A stretch of 64,000 nucleotides of DNA from Pseudomonas yamanorum (GTDB taxonomy: Bacteria; Pseudomonadota; Gammaproteobacteria; Pseudomonadales; Pseudomonadaceae). The stretch is from the NCBI RefSeq assembly GCF_900105735.1, contig NZ_LT629793.1, positions 3,844,001-3,908,000 of the forward strand, given 5' to 3'. How positions within the stretch are numbered: position 1 is the first letter of the stretch; each line of letters starts with the position of its first letter. Shown here piece after piece: positions 44,448-52,976 of the stretch. The translations under genes and the position numbers were made by a program. The notes beneath the pieces were generated by a model. It had not been told where the DNA came from, did no database searches, and worked only from the letters and a program-made list of their open reading frames with translations.

Positions 44448-45296
44448 ATGCACGCACTCAAACTGCACGATCTGACGCTGGCCGAACGCCTGGCTGATAT
44501 GGCCGTTGACGCCTTGATTGATGAAGCCGACCTGTCGCCGAAACCTGCCCTGGTGGACCGTCGCGGCAATGGCGCCCATACCGATTTGCACCTCGGCTTG
44601 ATGCACGCCTCGGCGCTGTCGCTGTGGCCGGCGTTCAAGGAAATGGCCGAGGCCGCTATCGAATTTGGCGAAGTGGGTTTGCCCTTGCGTGAAGCCCTCG
44701 GGCGGATCGGTCGCGAAGGCGAACAGGCGATGCTCGTCACCACCAGCGGCGTGAATACCCATCGGGGTGCGATCTGGGCCCTCGGCCTGTTAGTCGCTGC
44801 TGCCGCACTGCAACCCGAATCCTGCACTGCCAGCGCGGTGACGTTGCGCGCCGCCCGCCTGGCCTTGCTCAACGATCGCTACGCACCTCAACCGCTGAGC
44901 CACGGTGCCCAGGTCGCACAACGCTACGGCGCACGGGGGGCCCGTGAAGAAGCGCAACTGGGCTTCCCGTCAGTGCTACAGCGCGGCCTGCCACAGCTGA
45001 AAAAAAGCCGCCTGCAACAACACGGCGAACAGAACGCGCGCCTCGATGCCTTGCTGGCGATCATGACGGACCTGGCCGACACCTGCGTGCTCTACCGCGC
45101 CGGCCCTGAAGGCTTGCAGGCCATGCAACAAGGCGCCCAAGCGGTGCTGGACGCCGGTGGCAGTGCAAGCCTCGCCGGCCGCCGCCAACTGCACGAGCTG
45201 GACCAGCAACTGCTGGTGCTGAATGCCTCCCCCGGTGGCGCCGCCGACCTGTTGGCCGCCTGCCTGTTTATCGACCGCCTCGACGGAGCGCTGTGA
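44448..45296 (+). CDS. mdcB: triphosphoribosyl-dephospho-CoA synthase MdcB
   Basis: MdcB makes 2'-(5''-triphosphoribosyl)-3'-dephospho-CoA, the precursor of the MdcC prosthetic group. The 282-residue CitG-family protein has [41 protein letters not shown] and [15 protein letters not shown]. It starts on the base after the mdcA stop and overlaps mdcC by one base. Confidence 0.95.
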   Translation: MHALKLHDLTLAERLADMAVDALIDEADLSPKPALVDRRGNGAHTDLHLGLMHASALSLWPAFKEMAEAAIEFGEVGLPLREALGRIGREGEQAMLVTTSGVNTHRGAIWALGLLVAAAALQPESCTASAVTLRAARLALLNDRYAPQPLSHGAQVAQRYGARGAREEAQLGFPSVLQRGLPQLKKSRLQQHGEQNARLDALLAIMTDLADTCVLYRAGPEGLQAMQQGAQAVLDAGGSASLAGRRQLHELDQQLLVLNASPGGAADLLAACLFIDRLDGAL

Positions 45297-45595
45297 TGGA
45301 AACCTTATCCTTTGAATTCCCCGCCGGGCAGCCCGCCAAGGGCCGCGCGCTAGTGGGTTGCGTCGGCTCCGGCGATTTGGAAGTGCTGCTGGAACCGGGC
45401 ACCGCCGGCACCCTGACGATTCAGGTGCAGACCTCGGTGAACGGTGCGCAGCTACGTTGGCAGCATCTGTTTGAACGGATCTTCCAGGAACAGACGCCTC
45501 CCGCATTGAACATCGATATCCACGACTTCGGCGCCACACCCGGCGTGGTGCGCTTGCGCCTGGAGCAGGGCTTCGAGGAGATCGGTCATGACTGA
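45296..45595 (+). CDS. mdcC: malonate decarboxylase acyl carrier protein MdcC
   Basis: MdcC (delta subunit) carries the malonyl and acetyl groups on a phosphoribosyl-dephospho-CoA arm. The 99-residue protein has the likely attachment site Ser25 in GCVGSGDLEVLLE. I chose the ATG overlapping the mdcB stop (TGATG) over the GTG one codon earlier, because GGAG is 7 nt away. It overlaps mdcD by 8 bp. Confidence 0.94.
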   Translation: METLSFEFPAGQPAKGRALVGCVGSGDLEVLLEPGTAGTLTIQVQTSVNGAQLRWQHLFERIFQEQTPPALNIDIHDFGATPGVVRLRLEQGFEEIGHD

Positions 45596-46430
45596 CTTGC
45601 TCAACAAACACAGCTTCGTCGAACTCGGCGCCCGGCAGCGGGCCAAGGCCTTGCTTGATGCAGGCAGCTATCGCGAACTGATCGATCCGTTCCAGCGCGT
45701 CATGTCGCCATGGCTGAGTCGCCAGGGTGTGGTGCCTCAGGCAGATGACGGCGTGGTGATCGCCAAGGGCAGCATCGCCGGCTTGCCGGTGGTCATCGCC
45801 GCTATCGAAGGCAATTTTCAGGGCGGCAGTCTCGGTGAAGTCGGCGGCGCAAAGATGGCCGGTGCCCTGGAGCTGGCCGCTGAAGACAACCGCAACGGCA
45901 TCCCGACGCGCGCCATCCTGCTGCTGGAAACCGGCGGCGTGCGCTTGCAGGAAGCCAACCTGGGCCTGGCCGCGATTGCCGATATCCACGCGGCGATTGT
46001 CGACCTGCGCCAGTACCAGCCGGTAATCGGCGTGGTGGCGGGCAGTGTGGGTTGCTTTGGCGGCATGTCCATCGCGGCAGGCCTGTGCAGTTATCTGCTG
46101 GTGACCCGTGAGGCGCGCCTTGGCCTGAACGGCCCGCAGGTGATCGAGCAGGAAGCCGGGCTTGAGGAATATGACTCCCGCGACCGGCCCTTCATCTGGA
46201 GCCTGACCGGCGGCGAGCAACGCTTTAACAGCGGCTTGGCCGATCGTTATATGGCCGACGACGTGGCGCAGATTCAGCAGCAAATCATTGAACTACTGCA
46301 ACAGGGCTTGCCGGAAAAACAGCGCAGCCGTCAGGTTGATCACTATCTGGAGCGCCTGGCCGCACTGGATGCCGAACCGCAAATCGACCCGGCGACGGTT
46401 CGCGATCTGTATCAGGGAGAACGCTCATGA
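45588..46430 (+). CDS. mdcD: malonate decarboxylase beta subunit
   Basis: MdcD with MdcE forms the malonyl-S-ACP decarboxylase, releasing CO2 and leaving acetyl-ACP. The 280-residue crotonase-fold protein resembles the carboxyltransferase beta chain: GGSLGEVGGAKMAGALELA and GVVAGSVGCFGGMSIAAGL form the oxyanion region. It overlaps mdcC by 8 bp and mdcE by 4 bp. Confidence 0.96.
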   Translation: MTDLLNKHSFVELGARQRAKALLDAGSYRELIDPFQRVMSPWLSRQGVVPQADDGVVIAKGSIAGLPVVIAAIEGNFQGGSLGEVGGAKMAGALELAAEDNRNGIPTRAILLLETGGVRLQEANLGLAAIADIHAAIVDLRQYQPVIGVVAGSVGCFGGMSIAAGLCSYLLVTREARLGLNGPQVIEQEAGLEEYDSRDRPFIWSLTGGEQRFNSGLADRYMADDVAQIQQQIIELLQQGLPEKQRSRQVDHYLERLAALDAEPQIDPATVRDLYQGERS

Positions 46431-47203
46431 GAGGTTTGCAGTGGTTCAACGCATTGAGCGGCGATGCAACGCCGGTGAGCGGTTTGCCGAACTCGCTGAA
46501 AGTCGCCGACGGTGTGCTCGGTGATCAGCCAGTGCGCTTTATCGCGGTGGTCACCGATGCGCAAAACCGCTTTCCTCGCGCTCGCAACGGTGAGGTCGGT
46601 TTGCTGGAAGGCTGGGGCTTGGCCAAGGCGGTTGATGAAGCAATCGACACCGGCGACAAGCGTCCGCTGATTGCCATCGTCGATGTGCCGAGCCAGGCCT
46701 ACGGTCGTCGCGAAGAGGCTCTGGGCATCCATCAAGCCCTCGCCGCCGCTGCCGACAGCTACGCTCGCGCTCGATTGGCCGGTCACCCGGTGATCGCGCT
46801 GCTGGTGGGCAAGGCGATGTCCGGCGCCTTCCTCGCCCATGGTTACCAGGCCAACCGCCTGATTGCCCTGCGCGATCCCGGCGTGATGGTGCATGCCATG
46901 GGCAAAGCCTCGGCGGCGCGGGTAACCCTGCGCAGTGTCGAAGAGCTGGAAGCCTTGGCCGCCAGCGTGCCGCCGATGGCCTATGACATCGACAGTTATG
47001 CCAGCCTCGGCCTGCTCTGGGAGACATTATCTGTCAGCCAGATTGAGCGGCCCACCACCGAAGATGTGGCGCGTGTCAGCGATTGCCTGGTGCAGGCGAT
47101 CAAGGATGTGCAGGCAGGCGGCCGTGACCTGAGCAGCCGCCTGGGCGCCACCAATCGCGCGGCCTCCAGCCATGTGCGTCAACTGCTGCGGGAGCAATGG
47201 TGA
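46427..47203 (+). CDS. mdcE: malonate decarboxylase gamma subunit
   Basis: Partner of MdcD in the decarboxylase step. The 258-residue protein has DVPSQAYGRREEALGIHQAL and GHPVIALLVGKAMSGAFLAHGYQANR, with the family's AMGKASAARVT. Both overlaps are short (ATGA with mdcD; a few bases with mdcG), so subunits are made in step. Confidence 0.95.
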   Translation: MRGLQWFNALSGDATPVSGLPNSLKVADGVLGDQPVRFIAVVTDAQNRFPRARNGEVGLLEGWGLAKAVDEAIDTGDKRPLIAIVDVPSQAYGRREEALGIHQALAAAADSYARARLAGHPVIALLVGKAMSGAFLAHGYQANRLIALRDPGVMVHAMGKASAARVTLRSVEELEALAASVPPMAYDIDSYASLGLLWETLSVSQIERPTTEDVARVSDCLVQAIKDVQAGGRDLSSRLGATNRAASSHVRQLLREQW

Positions 47204-47793
47204 ACGCCCACGACTTGCTCTGGGGCATGACCCCGGTGCATGCCCCCGCTGATGCACCGGCCTGGGTGCTGGATGCATTGGCCGCTGGGCATCCGGTGGT
47301 GGTGCGGCGTGCCATCGCGCCGCCGGGCTATGTGCCGGTGGGTGTGCGTGGACGCTTGCGCGAGCAGCGCTTCGCCGCCGTGATGCCGATGGCCGCCGTG
47401 CGGCGACGCGTGGTGCCGGAAGACCTGCGGGACGTGATTTCGCCACGGGATTTACCGACGTTGCAGGCCCTCGCTCAATTGCGTCCGGTGTTGGCGAAGG
47501 AGGACTGGGGCGTCACCGGCAGTGCCGGTTTCGAACTGGCCAGCGGCATCGAAGCGCTGCACGCCAAGAGTGATCTGGATTTGATTTTGCGCACGCCCGA
47601 GCGACTTGATCGCGGCGATGCCGAAGACTTGCTGGCGATACTGGATACAGCGGTGTGCGCCGTGGACCTGCAACTGCAAACGCCGTTTGGCGCCGTCGCG
47701 TTGCGCGAGTGGGCCGGTGGTTCACGTCGCGTGCTGCTGAAAAATGCCAGCGGCGCGCAGTTGGTGGTCGACCCGTGGCAGGCCGTGGCATGA
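47200..47793 (+). CDS. mdcG: malonate decarboxylase holo-ACP synthase MdcG
   Basis: MdcG transfers the phosphoribosyl-dephospho-CoA group from the MdcB product onto MdcC. The 197-residue protein has a nucleotidyltransferase-type site: GSAGFELASG followed by SDLDLIL. I prefer the GTG that overlaps the mdcE stop (GTGA), with GGAG 5 nt upstream; an ATG one codon earlier sits too close to that site. It overlaps mdcH by 4 bp. Confidence 0.9.
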   Translation: MNAHDLLWGMTPVHAPADAPAWVLDALAAGHPVVVRRAIAPPGYVPVGVRGRLREQRFAAVMPMAAVRRRVVPEDLRDVISPRDLPTLQALAQLRPVLAKEDWGVTGSAGFELASGIEALHAKSDLDLILRTPERLDRGDAEDLLAILDTAVCAVDLQLQTPFGAVALREWAGGSRRVLLKNASGAQLVVDPWQAVA

Positions 47794-48695
47794 GTAGCCT
47801 CCTGGCATTCCCGGGGCAGGGCGCCCAGCGTCCCGGCATGCTCCAGCAACTGCCGCGCGCGGTGCTGGACGAAGCCAGTGCTGCCTTGAATGAAGACGTG
47901 CTGAAACTCGATTCTGCCGAAGCGCTGGCCTCGACCCGTGCCGTGCAGCTCTGCCTTTTGATTGCCGGTGTCGCCAGTGCGCGCTTGCTGGAACACACCC
48001 CCGATTACGTAGCCGGCCTGTCCATCGGCGCCTATCCGGCAGCTGTAATTGCCGGCTCCCTGGACTTTGCCGACGCGTTGAAACTCGTCAGCCTGCGCGG
48101 CGAATTGATGCAACACGCGTATCCCCACGGCTACGGCATGACCGCGCTTATCGGCCCGGACCTGTCCACCGTCGAAGCCTTGCTCGCCCAGGTCCACAGC
48201 ACACAAACCCCGGTGTACCTGGCCAATATCAATGCCGATAACCAGACGGTTATCGCGGGCAGCGACGGGGCAATGAAAGCAGTCGCCAATCTGGTCCGCG
48301 GCAACGGCGTCGCCAAACGCTTGGCCGTCAGCGTGCCGTCCCATTGTGCGCTGCTGGAAAAACCTGCCGAAACACTGGCCCAAGCCTTCGCTGAAGTGAC
48401 GCTGAAAACGCCGAGCATTACCTACTTGAGCAGCACCCGCGCCCGGCCGATCCACAACACCGAACACCTGCGCGACGACCTCGCCTTTAACATGTGCCGC
48501 ATCGTCGATTGGCGCGGCACCGTGCAAAGCGCCTATGAGCGTGGCGTGCGCCTGCATCTCGAACTGCCGCCCGGCGCCGTGCTCACGGGCCTCGCGCGGC
48601 GGGTGTTCGAGCAAGGCACCGTCATCGCCTTCGAAGGTGCCCGCCTGGACACCTTGCAGGCCTTGCTGCGAGAGGAGGGCGCCCACCACCGATAA
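47790..48695 (+). CDS. mdcH: malonyl-CoA:ACP transacylase MdcH
   Basis: MdcH loads malonyl onto MdcC to prime the decarboxylase. The 301-residue FabD-like protein has LLAFPGQGAQRPGM at the start, the nucleophile Ser78 in GLSIGAYPA, NADNQTVIAGS and the catalytic His in SVPSHCALLE. The ATGA overlap with mdcG sets the start; the same frame is open further upstream. Confidence 0.94.
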   Translation: MSSLLAFPGQGAQRPGMLQQLPRAVLDEASAALNEDVLKLDSAEALASTRAVQLCLLIAGVASARLLEHTPDYVAGLSIGAYPAAVIAGSLDFADALKLVSLRGELMQHAYPHGYGMTALIGPDLSTVEALLAQVHSTQTPVYLANINADNQTVIAGSDGAMKAVANLVRGNGVAKRLAVSVPSHCALLEKPAETLAQAFAEVTLKTPSITYLSSTRARPIHNTEHLRDDLAFNMCRIVDWRGTVQSAYERGVRLHLELPPGAVLTGLARRVFEQGTVIAFEGARLDTLQALLREEGAHHR

Positions 48696-48724
48696 AGCTC
48701 CACCCAAGGCTTTCGAAGCACAAA

Positions 48725-48732
48725 AACAACAA
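48725..48732 (+). promoter_or_regulatory. AAnAAnAA (Hfq/Crc-type CA motif) upstream of madL
   Basis: AACAACAA in the 67-bp gap between mdcH and madL, about 30 nt before the ATG. It is the second such motif in the operon; effect on madL translation is inferred. Confidence 0.4.
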
Positions 48733-48762
48733 TTTCGATGAAGCACTTTGAGGACAACCATC

Positions 48763-49176
48763 ATGATTATTTACGGTGTGGCGTTGCTGGCGATCTGCAT
48801 GTTGGCAGGCGTGATTCTGGGAGACATGCTCGGCGTGTTGCTGGGCGTGAAATCCAACGTGGGCGGGGTGGGCATCGCAATGATCCTGCTGATCTGCGCG
48901 CGGCTGTGGATGCACAAGCACGGCGGCATGACCAAGGAATGCGAGATGGGTGTCGGCTTCTGGGGCGCCATGTACATCCCGGTGGTGGTGGCGATGGCGG
49001 CCCAGCAAAACGTCGTGACCGCGCTGCACGGCGGCCCGGTGGCGGTGCTGGCGGCGATTGGTTCGGTGGTGGTGTGCGGTTGCACGATTGCCTTGATCAG
49101 CCGTACGCACAAAGGCGAACCGCTGCCCGATGAAGAGCCGCTGATCGCGGCTGCACCTGTCGCGGGAGGTCGCTGA
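48763..49176 (+). CDS. madL: malonate transporter subunit MadL
   Basis: A 137-residue membrane protein with four predicted helices, the small half of the sodium-dependent malonate carrier MadLM known from Malonomonas. It begins MIIYGVALLAICMLAGVILG with GAGG 9 nt before the ATG. It is followed by madM after one base. It replaces the MdcF-type carrier found in some mdc operons. Confidence 0.93.
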   Translation: MIIYGVALLAICMLAGVILGDMLGVLLGVKSNVGGVGIAMILLICARLWMHKHGGMTKECEMGVGFWGAMYIPVVVAMAAQQNVVTALHGGPVAVLAAIGSVVVCGCTIALISRTHKGEPLPDEEPLIAAAPVAGGR

Positions 49177-49177
49177 T

Positions 49178-49942
49178 ATGTGGGAACTCATCGAGAAAGG
49201 CCTGGCAAATAACGGCTTGGTCACCGCCTTTGCATTTGTCGGCGTGGTGATGTGGATTTCGGTGGTGCTGTCCAAGCGCCTGACCTTCGGACGCATCCAC
49301 GGCTCTGCCATCGCGATTGTGATCGGGCTGGTGCTGGCCTGGGTGGGCGGCACCTTGACCGGTGGGCAGAAAGGCTTGGCGGATGTGGCGCTGTTTTCCG
49401 GGATCGGCTTGATGGGCGGGGCCATGCTGCGGGACTTTGCCATCGTGGCAACGGCGTTTGAAGTACAGGCCACCGAGGCGCGCAAGGCCGGTTTGATTGG
49501 TGCGATTGCCTTGCTGCTGGGCACGGTGTTGCCGTTTATTGTGGGCGCGAGTATCGCCTGGGCGTTTGGTTATCGCGATGCGATCAGCATGACCACCATT
49601 GGTGCGGGCGCGGTGACTTACATCGTCGGGCCGGTGACCGGGGCGGCGTTGGGTGCGAGCTCGGATGTGGTGGCGCTGTCCATTGCGACTGGGTTGATCA
49701 AGGCGATCCTGGTGATGGTGGGCACGCCCATGGCGGCACGCTGGATGGGCCTGGATAATCCGCGCTCGGCGATGGTGTTTGGCGGCCTGGCCGGTACTGT
49801 GAGCGGTGTGACGGCAGGCCTGGCAGCGACGGATCGTCGGTTGGTGCCGTATGGCGCGTTGACCGCCACCTTTCACACCGGGCTTGGGTGCTTGCTGGGG
49901 CCGTCGGTGCTCTACTTCATCGTGCGCGGGATTGTTGGCTAG
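49178..49942 (+). CDS. madM: malonate transporter subunit MadM
   Basis: A 254-residue membrane protein with seven or more predicted helices and many Gly-rich packing segments (GAGAVTYIVGPVTGAALGASSDV). It pairs with MadL for malonate uptake. Last gene of the mdc operon; a reversed REP pair and a convergent LysR gene follow. Confidence 0.93.
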   Translation: MWELIEKGLANNGLVTAFAFVGVVMWISVVLSKRLTFGRIHGSAIAIVIGLVLAWVGGTLTGGQKGLADVALFSGIGLMGGAMLRDFAIVATAFEVQATEARKAGLIGAIALLLGTVLPFIVGASIAWAFGYRDAISMTTIGAGAVTYIVGPVTGAALGASSDVVALSIATGLIKAILVMVGTPMAARWMGLDNPRSAMVFGGLAGTVSGVTAGLAATDRRLVPYGALTATFHTGLGCLLGPSVLYFIVRGIVG

Positions 49943-49972
49943 ATCCAAACGCTGGGTTGAATGGGCTGGCCT

Positions 49973-50060
49973 CATCGCGGGCAAGCCCGGCTCCCACATT
50001 TGACTGGGGTGTCTGGGAGTACTCGGTCAAATGTGGGAGCTGGCTTGCCTGCGATAGCGG
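49973..50060. repeat. REP pair in reversed (outward) order
   Basis: Here the complement arm (CATCGCGGGCAAGCCCGGCT, then CCCAC) comes first and GTGGGAGCTGGCTTGCCTGC second, so the GTGGG ends face inward. The inner flanks also pair (ACATTTGAC with GTCAAATGT). It lies between convergent madM and the LysR gene. Confidence 0.8.
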
Positions 50061-50062
50061 TC

Positions 50063-50977
50063 TCAAGTCTGGCGGTTCGCATACATCCGGCACTCTGCCA
50101 ACAGCGCGAGCAAGTTCGGGTCGCGCTCCTTGGCTTTCAGAAACACCACCCCAATGTGCTGCTGCAAACGGTAGCGCGGTTGCAGGGGAATCAGCTTGAC
50201 CCGGTTCTCGTACACCGCCGCTATCCGCCCCGGCAGCAGCGCATAGCCCACACCCGAGCTGACCATGCTCAGCAGGGTAAAGATGTCGTTGACCTGCATC
50301 GCCACCTTCGGCTCGAAGCCTGCCTGCTTGAATACGCGGTTGCCGTCCTGGTGGGTGGCGAAGCCTTGGGTGAGGGTGATGAAGGTGGCGTCGCGCACAT
50401 CCGCCAGGTCGATTTCCTGCTCGCGGTCGAGGGGTGAATCGGCCGGGGTGGCGAGGAAGATATCGTCGGAGAACAGGGCGATCTGCTCGCAGTCGGGATC
50501 GTTGGCGTGCTCGTCGAGGGAGATCAGGATCGCGTCGACTTCCATGTTTTTCAACTTGTAGAGCAAGTCGAAATTGGAGCCGAGGATCAGGTCGATGTTG
50601 AGTTCGCTGCGACGGATCTTCAGCCCCATGATCAACTGCGGCACGGTCTTCACCGTCAGCGAATACAGCGAGCCCAGCTTGAAACGCTCGGCGGAAAAGC
50701 CGGCGGCCTCGCGGGTCACCCGCACACTGTCCACCACATCCTGCACCAGCTTCTGCGCACGCTCTTCCAGCACATAGGCGCTTTCCAGCGGTGTGAGGTT
50801 GCGACCTTCGTGTTTGAACAGCGGGCAGCGCAGGGCGTTTTCCAGGGAGTGGATCGCCCGGTGCACGCTGACGTTGCTGGTCTGCAATTCAGCCGCCGCC
50901 CGCGCCAGGTTGCCGGTGCGCATGAACGCCAGGAAGATTTCCAGCTTTTTGAGGGTGAACTCTTCGTCGATCAGCAT
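50063..50977 (-). CDS. mdcR: LysR-family regulator, probably MdcR
   Basis: A 304-residue LysR protein: helix-turn-helix at about 8-66 (FTLKKLEIFLAFMRTGNLARAAAELQTSNVSVHRAIHSLE), a linker helix, and a two-lobed effector domain from about 92. It sits at the end of the mdc operon on the opposite strand, where MdcR, the malonate-responsive activator, is found in other bacteria. Its target would be the mdcA promoter about 8 kb away. The effector malonate is inferred. Confidence 0.8.
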   Translation of the reverse strand: MLIDEEFTLKKLEIFLAFMRTGNLARAAAELQTSNVSVHRAIHSLENALRCPLFKHEGRNLTPLESAYVLEERAQKLVQDVVDSVRVTREAAGFSAERFKLGSLYSLTVKTVPQLIMGLKIRRSELNIDLILGSNFDLLYKLKNMEVDAILISLDEHANDPDCEQIALFSDDIFLATPADSPLDREQEIDLADVRDATFITLTQGFATHQDGNRVFKQAGFEPKVAMQVNDIFTLLSMVSSGVGYALLPGRIAAVYENRVKLIPLQPRYRLQQHIGVVFLKAKERDPNLLALLAECRMYANRQT

Positions 50978-51014
50978 GGGCGTGACTCTTGTTCGAATGC
51001 CGTCGATTGTGCCC

Positions 51015-51557
51015 CTAAAACCAGTTCACTCCCAGCCATGCACTGCACAGGCCCAGCAGCACGCCGAGGATGATCAGCCAGATCGCGTTGAGCCTGGTGT
51101 AATACACCACGGCGGCGCTGGCCAGGGTCAGCACCAGGCTGGTGGCATTGTTTTCCAGGCTGTTCATCAGGATGTAGCTGGCGGCCAGGATCAGCCCGAT
51201 GGAGATCGGCAGCAGGCTGCCTTTGACCCGCTGCACCCACGGCGTCTCGGTGTGTTTTTCCAGCCAGCCGGCGCCGAAGTAGGTGAGCACCGAGCAGGGC
51301 ACCAGCTTGGCGGTCAGCGCCACCAGCGCGCCCGGCAACCCGGCGGCTTGCTGGCCGATAAATACCAGGAACATGCCGTTGGGCCCGGGCAAGGCCTGGG
51401 AAAGGGCGAAGAAGGCGACGAATTGCGCGTCGGTGATCCAGTTCATGTCGGTGACGGTGTAGCGGTGGATATCGCTCAGGGCCACGGTGTTGCCGCCAAT
51501 CGCCATCAGCGACCACAGCGCGCATTGGATCATCAGGTGAAACAACACGCTCTGCAT
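51015..51557 (-). CDS. chromate transporter-family protein, second half (ChrA C-type)
   Basis: A 180-residue membrane protein with about five helices and the CHR motif FFALSQALPGPNGMFLVFIGQQ followed by GLPGALVAL. It corresponds to one half of the bidomain ChrA chromate/sulfate antiporter. Its start overlaps the stop of the partner gene by one base, so the two should make a heterodimer. Substrate could be chromate or another oxyanion. Confidence 0.85.
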   Translation of the reverse strand: MQSVLFHLMIQCALWSLMAIGGNTVALSDIHRYTVTDMNWITDAQFVAFFALSQALPGPNGMFLVFIGQQAAGLPGALVALTAKLVPCSVLTYFGAGWLEKHTETPWVQRVKGSLLPISIGLILAASYILMNSLENNATSLVLTLASAAVVYYTRLNAIWLIILGVLLGLCSAWLGVNWF

Positions 51558-52123
51558 CAGCCGGCCACCTTATGCGAACCGATGAAACTCAAGGCCAAGG
51601 AGCTTGGGATGCAGATCAACAAGACCATCCACAACGGCAACACCAGCACCGCCATCAACACGAAGGTCAGGACGAACGCGCTGTAATTCGCCAGGGTCCG
51701 CGGCATGGCCTTGAGCAGGCGCAAGGTGGTACCGAGCATCAGGCCGGTGGCGATCGGCATCACCGCGCCGAAGATCTGCTGCACCACGTCATGGCTCCAC
51801 CATTTGGCATAGGCGAAGCCGGCCAGCACGGTGATCAGCGAGGGGAACAGATACAAGCCGACCACGGTCACAACCGCACCCGGCAAGCCGTGAAGGCGCC
51901 GACCGTAGATGATGCCGACGTTGGCGATATTCGGCCCGGGGAAGAATTGGCCGGTGGTCAGCAGCTCGTTGAAGCCTTGTTCGCTGACCCACTGCCTGCG
52001 GTCGACCATCATCTGCCGCGCCCAAGGCATCACGCCGCCGAAGCCAAACAGGCCGACCATGGCGAAGTTGTAAAACAACTGCCACAGACTCGGGTGGGGC
52101 TGGGCAGGTTCAAGGTCGGGCAT
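51557..52123 (-). CDS. chromate transporter-family protein, first half (ChrA N-type)
   Basis: A 188-residue membrane protein with the N-half signature VGLFGFGGVMPWARQMMVDRR and TGQFFPGPNIANVGIIYG. With the downstream gene it forms a short-chain CHR pair in antiparallel topology. I chose the start at MPDLEPAQP; the longer frame runs into a REPIN, so it is unlikely to be coding. Confidence 0.85.
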   Translation of the reverse strand: MPDLEPAQPHPSLWQLFYNFAMVGLFGFGGVMPWARQMMVDRRQWVSEQGFNELLTTGQFFPGPNIANVGIIYGRRLHGLPGAVVTVVGLYLFPSLITVLAGFAYAKWWSHDVVQQIFGAVMPIATGLMLGTTLRLLKAMPRTLANYSAFVLTFVLMAVLVLPLWMVLLICIPSSLALSFIGSHKVAG

Positions 52124-52149
52124 GGGCGTTACCGATGAGGGGTTTTTAT

Positions 52150-52235
52150 GTGGGAGCTGGCTTGCCTGCGATAGCGGTGGGTCAGACATGTATCTGCTGC
52201 TGATACACCGCTATCGCAGGCAAGCCAGCTCCCAC
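52150..52235. repeat. REPIN, class GTGGGAGCTGGCTTGCCTGCGAT
   Basis: Near-perfect inverted arms in the divergent gap between the chrA-like pair and the hemolysin III gene, an unusual place for a REPIN because both promoters lie nearby. Confidence 0.9.
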
Positions 52236-52358
52236 AGGATGAAGCGAATCATCCATCGGCTCGTGTATTTGGGCAAATGAAGAAAGGTTGTTACCTGATA
52301 TTGGATGGGTGACGTCAGAATGGTCTGGGTGATAACCGTTATTCGAGGTGAGTGACAC

Positions 52359-52976
52359 ATGTATCACGGGGAACGATTCAACGCCTGGAGCCACTTGCTC
52401 GGGGCGGTGGCGGCTTTTGTGGGTGCGGTATGGATGTTGGTGGTGGCCAGTATGGACGGCAACCCCTGGAAGATTGTCAGCGTAGCGATCTACGGTTTCA
52501 CATTGCTGGTGTTGTACAGCGCGTCCACCGTTTACCACAGCGTGCGCGGGCGCAAGAAAGCGATCATGCAGAAGGTCGATCACTTTTCGATCTACCTGCT
52601 GATCGCCGGCAGCTACACGCCGTTTTGCCTGGTGACGCTGCGCGGGCCGTGGGGCTGGACGCTGTTCGGGATTGTGTGGGGGCTGGCGGTGATCGGCATC
52701 CTGCAGGAGATCAAGCCACGCTCCGAGGCGCGGATCCTGTCGATCGTGATCTACGCCGTGATGGGCTGGATCGTGCTGGTGGCGGTCAAGCCGCTGATTG
52801 CCGCGCTGGGCCCCACGGGGTTTGCGTGGCTGGCGTCGGGTGGGGTGTTGTACACCGTGGGCATTATTTTCTTTGCCCTGGAGGACCGCTTGCGGCACTC
52901 CCACGGGATCTGGCATTTGTTCGTGATCGGCGGCAGCCTGCTGCATTTCGTGGCGATCATGGGGTACGTGTTATAG
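52359..52976 (+). CDS. hemolysin III / PAQR family membrane protein
   Basis: A 205-residue seven-helix protein with the PAQR metal residues in STVYHSVRG, KVDHFSIYLLIAGSYTPFC and the C-terminal HSHGIWHLFVIGGSLLHF. In E. coli the homologue TrhA affects membrane energetics and lipid balance; the name hemolysin is historical. Its stop overlaps that of the convergent LysR gene by six bases. Confidence 0.9.
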   Translation: MYHGERFNAWSHLLGAVAAFVGAVWMLVVASMDGNPWKIVSVAIYGFTLLVLYSASTVYHSVRGRKKAIMQKVDHFSIYLLIAGSYTPFCLVTLRGPWGWTLFGIVWGLAVIGILQEIKPRSEARILSIVIYAVMGWIVLVAVKPLIAALGPTGFAWLASGGVLYTVGIIFFALEDRLRHSHGIWHLFVIGGSLLHFVAIMGYVL

